From a bacterium (GTDB lineage: Bacteria > Desulfobacterota > Deferrisomatia > Deferrisomatales > BM512), in assembly GCA_009724975.1 (NCBI GenBank), contig SRXB01000108.1, forward strand, positions 1 to 7,095: DNA of 7,095 bases, in the 5' to 3' direction. The position numbers and the translations under genes are program-made. Under the pieces are notes generated by a model. That model was not told the DNA's origin. It worked only from the letters and a program-made list of their open reading frames with translations, and ran no database searches. This document shows positions 5,997-7,095 of the stretch, piece by piece; the stretch's first letter is position 1; every line of letters begins with the position of its first letter.

Positions 5997-7095
5997 AGCG
6001 CCGAGGACCAGCGCCACAAGGCGGCGGCAGGGCTTGCCATCTTCGCCCTGGCACTCTCCATTCCCGCCCTGTCCCAAGCCTCGGAAGCGCAGGGAGAGGC
6101 CCAGAGGCGAAACGTGGAGGTAAGGCTCACCCTTGACGAAGCCCTTAAAATCGCCGCGCAGAAAAGCCGACGGATACTCGGCGCAATAGAACTGAAAAAC
6201 CAGTATCAGGGAATCTACATAAGCGAACGCTCCACCGTCTTCCCGCAGGTCTCGGCCAGCGCCCTCGCCAGGCGAGAAGACGACAACAGCTCCTCCTCGA
6301 TGGCCGGAGGCAAGGATTCCCCCGCCTTCAGCACCTTTGGCGCAAACATAGACATCTCCCAGATAATCTTCAGCTGGGGAAAGCTCAACGCGGCGGTCAA
6401 GGCCGCGGAAATAGGGATGAAAAGCGCGGACGACGAAATACGGACTGCGAAGCAGGAAACCGCCCTAGGCGTAACGGCTGCCTTTTGCGACCTCTTGCTC
6501 GCAAAGGAGCTGGGCGAGCTGGCCAACCAAAACCTCGAACAAAAACAAAAGCACTTCGACGAGGCCAAAAAGAAATTCGCCACCGGAATAGCCACCGAAT
6601 ACGACGTGCTGGCCGCCGAAGTCTCGGTGAAAAACGCCAGGCCGGAGGCGATACGCGCATCCAACGCCATAAGGCTCGCCAAAGACAACCTGCGCTACCG
6701 CATCGGACTTGAAGGCGGCGAAATCGACGCGGAAGGGGCCCTTCAGGCGGCTCCCTCGGAAACACCCTCCTACGAAACCGCGCTGGAATCGGCAAAAGAA
6801 AAGCGGCCCGAACTTGCGGCCCTGTCAAATCAGATAGGCGTCTACGAAGAGCTGGTCACCATCGCCGAAGCGGGCGACAAGCCCACAATATCCTTTCGCG
6901 GCGGCCTGGGCTGGGCAGAAATCGACCCCGCGGGCTCCCCCGAGAGCAACGGCACCAACTGGAACGCCGGAATCTACGCGACATGGCCGCTCTTTGACGG
7001 CAAAAAGACCCAGGGAAAGACCCTTGAGGCCAAAAGCCAGGCGCAGGCGATGAAAATAAAAAGGGAGGACCTTCTGGCCTCCTTCGAGCTGGCGG
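2916..7095 (+). CDS. RND efflux permease fused to a TolC-family outer-membrane factor (3' end outside window)
   Basis: One frame runs from the ATG at 2916 to the window edge without a stop, at least 1393 codons. Residues 1 to about 1027 form a full RND proton/drug antiporter: TM1 (about 10-29), porter loop with D35-L-Y-P-N-V-E-I-P, TM2-TM6, second porter loop (about 553-858) and TM7-TM12. The TM4 proton-relay pair D400-D401 sits in G396-M-L-I-D-D-A-I-V-V-R-E-N; K927 in K-N-A-I-L-L-V-D-Y-A matches AcrB K940, and R955/R957/R959 lie where AcrB R971 does. The DD pair fits the drug/hydrophobe (HAE-like) class rather than metal pumps. A basic stretch, a hydrophobic segment and an SQA site follow (1022-1055), then an OEP/TolC channel domain from about 1069. 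The OMF part visible is about 325 residues; roughly 100 more are expected. An SD-like GAGGGGG lies before the adaptor stop. The main alternative is a joined frame caused by an assembly error. Confidence 0.9.
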   Translation, partial: MFLSDLSIKRPVFATVMMLALVVLGIFSYRKLALDLYPNVEIPVLVVKTMYAGAAPEAVERDVTKKIEEATNTIAGVKHINSSSIEGMSIVVIQFTLETKINEASQDARAKISGIRGDLPEGIEEPVIQKLDFSAMPIVSLAVKSDKIPPRELSTLVDRKVKPRLENISGVGKVELVGLSKRQINIEPDSGKLESFGMGVDELIGGLRSENINTPVGRVKSGASEVPMRVMGRPSSAFGYAGMEIAGRAGRPVTLAQVATVTDGVEEQRSLAILDGTPAIGIDIQKQSSANTVEVVDSVKKILEKVKAELPPGTSIEMVRDASVFIRDSVEDVEISMILGGILTIFIVFCFLNSWRSTVITGLALPISVMSSFIIMNFMGMTLNVMTLMALSLAIGMLIDDAIVVRENIVRHLEMGKDHFTAARDGTSEIGLAVLATSLSIMAVFVPVAFMKGIVGRFFFSFGMTIAFAVLISLFVSFTLDPMLSSRWVDPDIERTGKRHLIARLLDKFNDWFDATADKYKKIIGWALDHRKTILIAAFLSFVGGIMVFGSLESNFMPAYDKGEFLLNFKTAPDASINETKERMEKVFAELKALPEIERVYATIGANNSSVRDASLYVKLVDKALRTRTQDEVQRDVRARLYKIPGILSSIFEAGGFHGEKVLQVNITGEEIDKLKEYSRTLKKAVGQVPGIVDLEATMEHDIPEFKIAVDRQRAIDSGINSSKVATTLGALVGGQVVSTFQDDIGDSVDIRVRLPEEKRGDMGAISALRLYAPPKTALAAPALVPLGELITYGFDKTPSEIARKDLSRQVVLSANLDGLPLGTAVAKVKEASDRMELAPGYKINFSGEAEDMAESFAYMAEALLLAIIFVYLILAAQFESFIDPLSIMLSLPLSLVGMAGMLRLTNDTISIMSLIGLIMLMGLVTKNAILLVDYAKVLKAGGMERREALITAGRTRLRPIMMTTLAMIFGMLPTAMAIGAGSEMRAPMARAVIGGLITSTILTLIVVPVVYALLDDFGGWIRRKWGSAEDQRHKAAAGLAIFALALSIPALSQASEAQGEAQRRNVEVRLTLDEALKIAAQKSRRILGAIELKNQYQGIYISERSTVFPQVSASALARREDDNSSSSMAGGKDSPAFSTFGANIDISQIIFSWGKLNAAVKAAEIGMKSADDEIRTAKQETALGVTAAFCDLLLAKELGELANQNLEQKQKHFDEAKKKFATGIATEYDVLAAEVSVKNARPEAIRASNAIRLAKDNLRYRIGLEGGEIDAEGALQAAPSETPSYETALESAKEKRPELAALSNQIGVYEELVTIAEAGDKPTISFRGGLGWAEIDPAGSPESNGTNWNAGIYATWPLFDGKKTQGKTLEAKSQAQAMKIKREDLLASFELA
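6012..6080 (+). other. Signal-peptide-like / 13th transmembrane segment at the fusion joint (residues 1033-1055)
   Basis: R1033-H-K provides a positive n-region, A1036 to L1047 is a hydrophobic h-region (AAAGLAIFALAL), and S1048-I-P-A-L-S-Q-A1055 is a c-region with small residues at -3 (S1053) and -1 (A1055) before S1056. This is what the signal peptide of a free TolC-type protein looks like. Because RND pumps end in the cytoplasm, this segment would cross the membrane outward and deliver the following domain to the periplasm. Cleavage by signal peptidase is possible but unproven. Confidence 0.75.
6120..7095 (+). other. TolC/OEP outer-membrane factor domain, C-terminally truncated by window end
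   Basis: The domain begins V1069-R-L-T-L-D-E-A-L-K-I-A, the usual first helix of OEP-family channels. Landmarks in order: F-P-Q-V-S-A-S with a Ser/Asp/Gly-rich loop (the first beta-hairpin, predicted to be in the outer membrane), helix with F-C-D-L-L-L-A-K, F1221-A-T-G-I-A-T-E-Y-D-V-L-A-A-E (the common f-x-x-G-x-x-t-x-x-D-V-L-x-A motif), and the start of the second structural repeat with K-R-P-E-L-A-A-L. The second beta-hairpin follows, ending W1357-P-L-F-D-G-K1363. The order and spacing match a complete OMF up to the second long helix. The final helix and stop are not in the window. Confidence 0.9.

Noticed and set aside
5940..6140. A simple frameshift error that fused two normal genes
   Set aside because: Pump and channel are already in the same frame, and the other two frames have no stop until about 6121 and 6134. 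Two separate genes would need an overlap of over 100 bases, so a true fusion is more economical, though reads should be checked.
6215..6828. Minus-strand open frames opposite the OMF domain
   Set aside because: Low-complexity Ala/Ser or Arg/Pro-rich translations with no domain or ribosome binding site; they overlap a clear OEP-family coding sequence.

Overview
The window reads as part of a G+C-rich Gram-negative chromosome. Double-membrane physiology is implied by a tripartite efflux system: an inner-membrane RND pump, a periplasmic adaptor and an outer-membrane TolC-type channel. The RND sequence (an IDDAIVVREN motif in TM4, then TLDPMLSSRW) resembles, from memory, pumps annotated in delta-proteobacterial lineages (Desulfobacterota/Geobacterales-like). 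The lineage call is low confidence, and no rRNA or other marker is present. Ile is often encoded by ATA and Arg by AGG/AGA despite the G+C-rich background.

Layout, all genes on the + strand: (1) 1-79, a leader with a good sigma70-type promoter. (2) 80-838, an integral-membrane methyltransferase of the isoprenylcysteine/phospholipid methyltransferase (ICMT/PEMT) superfamily. (3) 839-923, an intergenic promoter/operator region carrying a 20-bp palindrome over the -10 box. (4) 924-1538, a TetR/AcrR-family repressor. (5) 1550-2914, an RND adaptor (membrane fusion protein) with an unusually long, Ala-rich coiled-coil hairpin. (6) 2916 to beyond the window end, one uninterrupted frame that encodes a complete RND permease (about residues 1-1027), then a signal-peptide-like hydrophobic segment (about 1033-1055), then a TolC/OEP-family outer-membrane factor (from about 1069, cut by the window edge).

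Genes 4-6 look like a single autoregulated operon, with gaps of 11 and 1 bases. The TetR protein would bind the palindrome and release it on sensing a pump substrate. The lipoprotein adaptor would bridge the pump and channel. The pump and channel come from one polypeptide.

The most notable item is the RND-OMF fusion. I translated the frame codon by codon from 2916 to 7094 and found no stop. There is no in-frame ATG/GTG/TTG between the end of the pump and the end of the signal-like segment from which a separate channel could start with its export signal. This predicts a three-component exporter made from two genes, probably matured by signal peptidase, with an adaptor whose hairpin is about twice the AcrA length and is built from heptads that are still visible as 21-bp DNA repeats.
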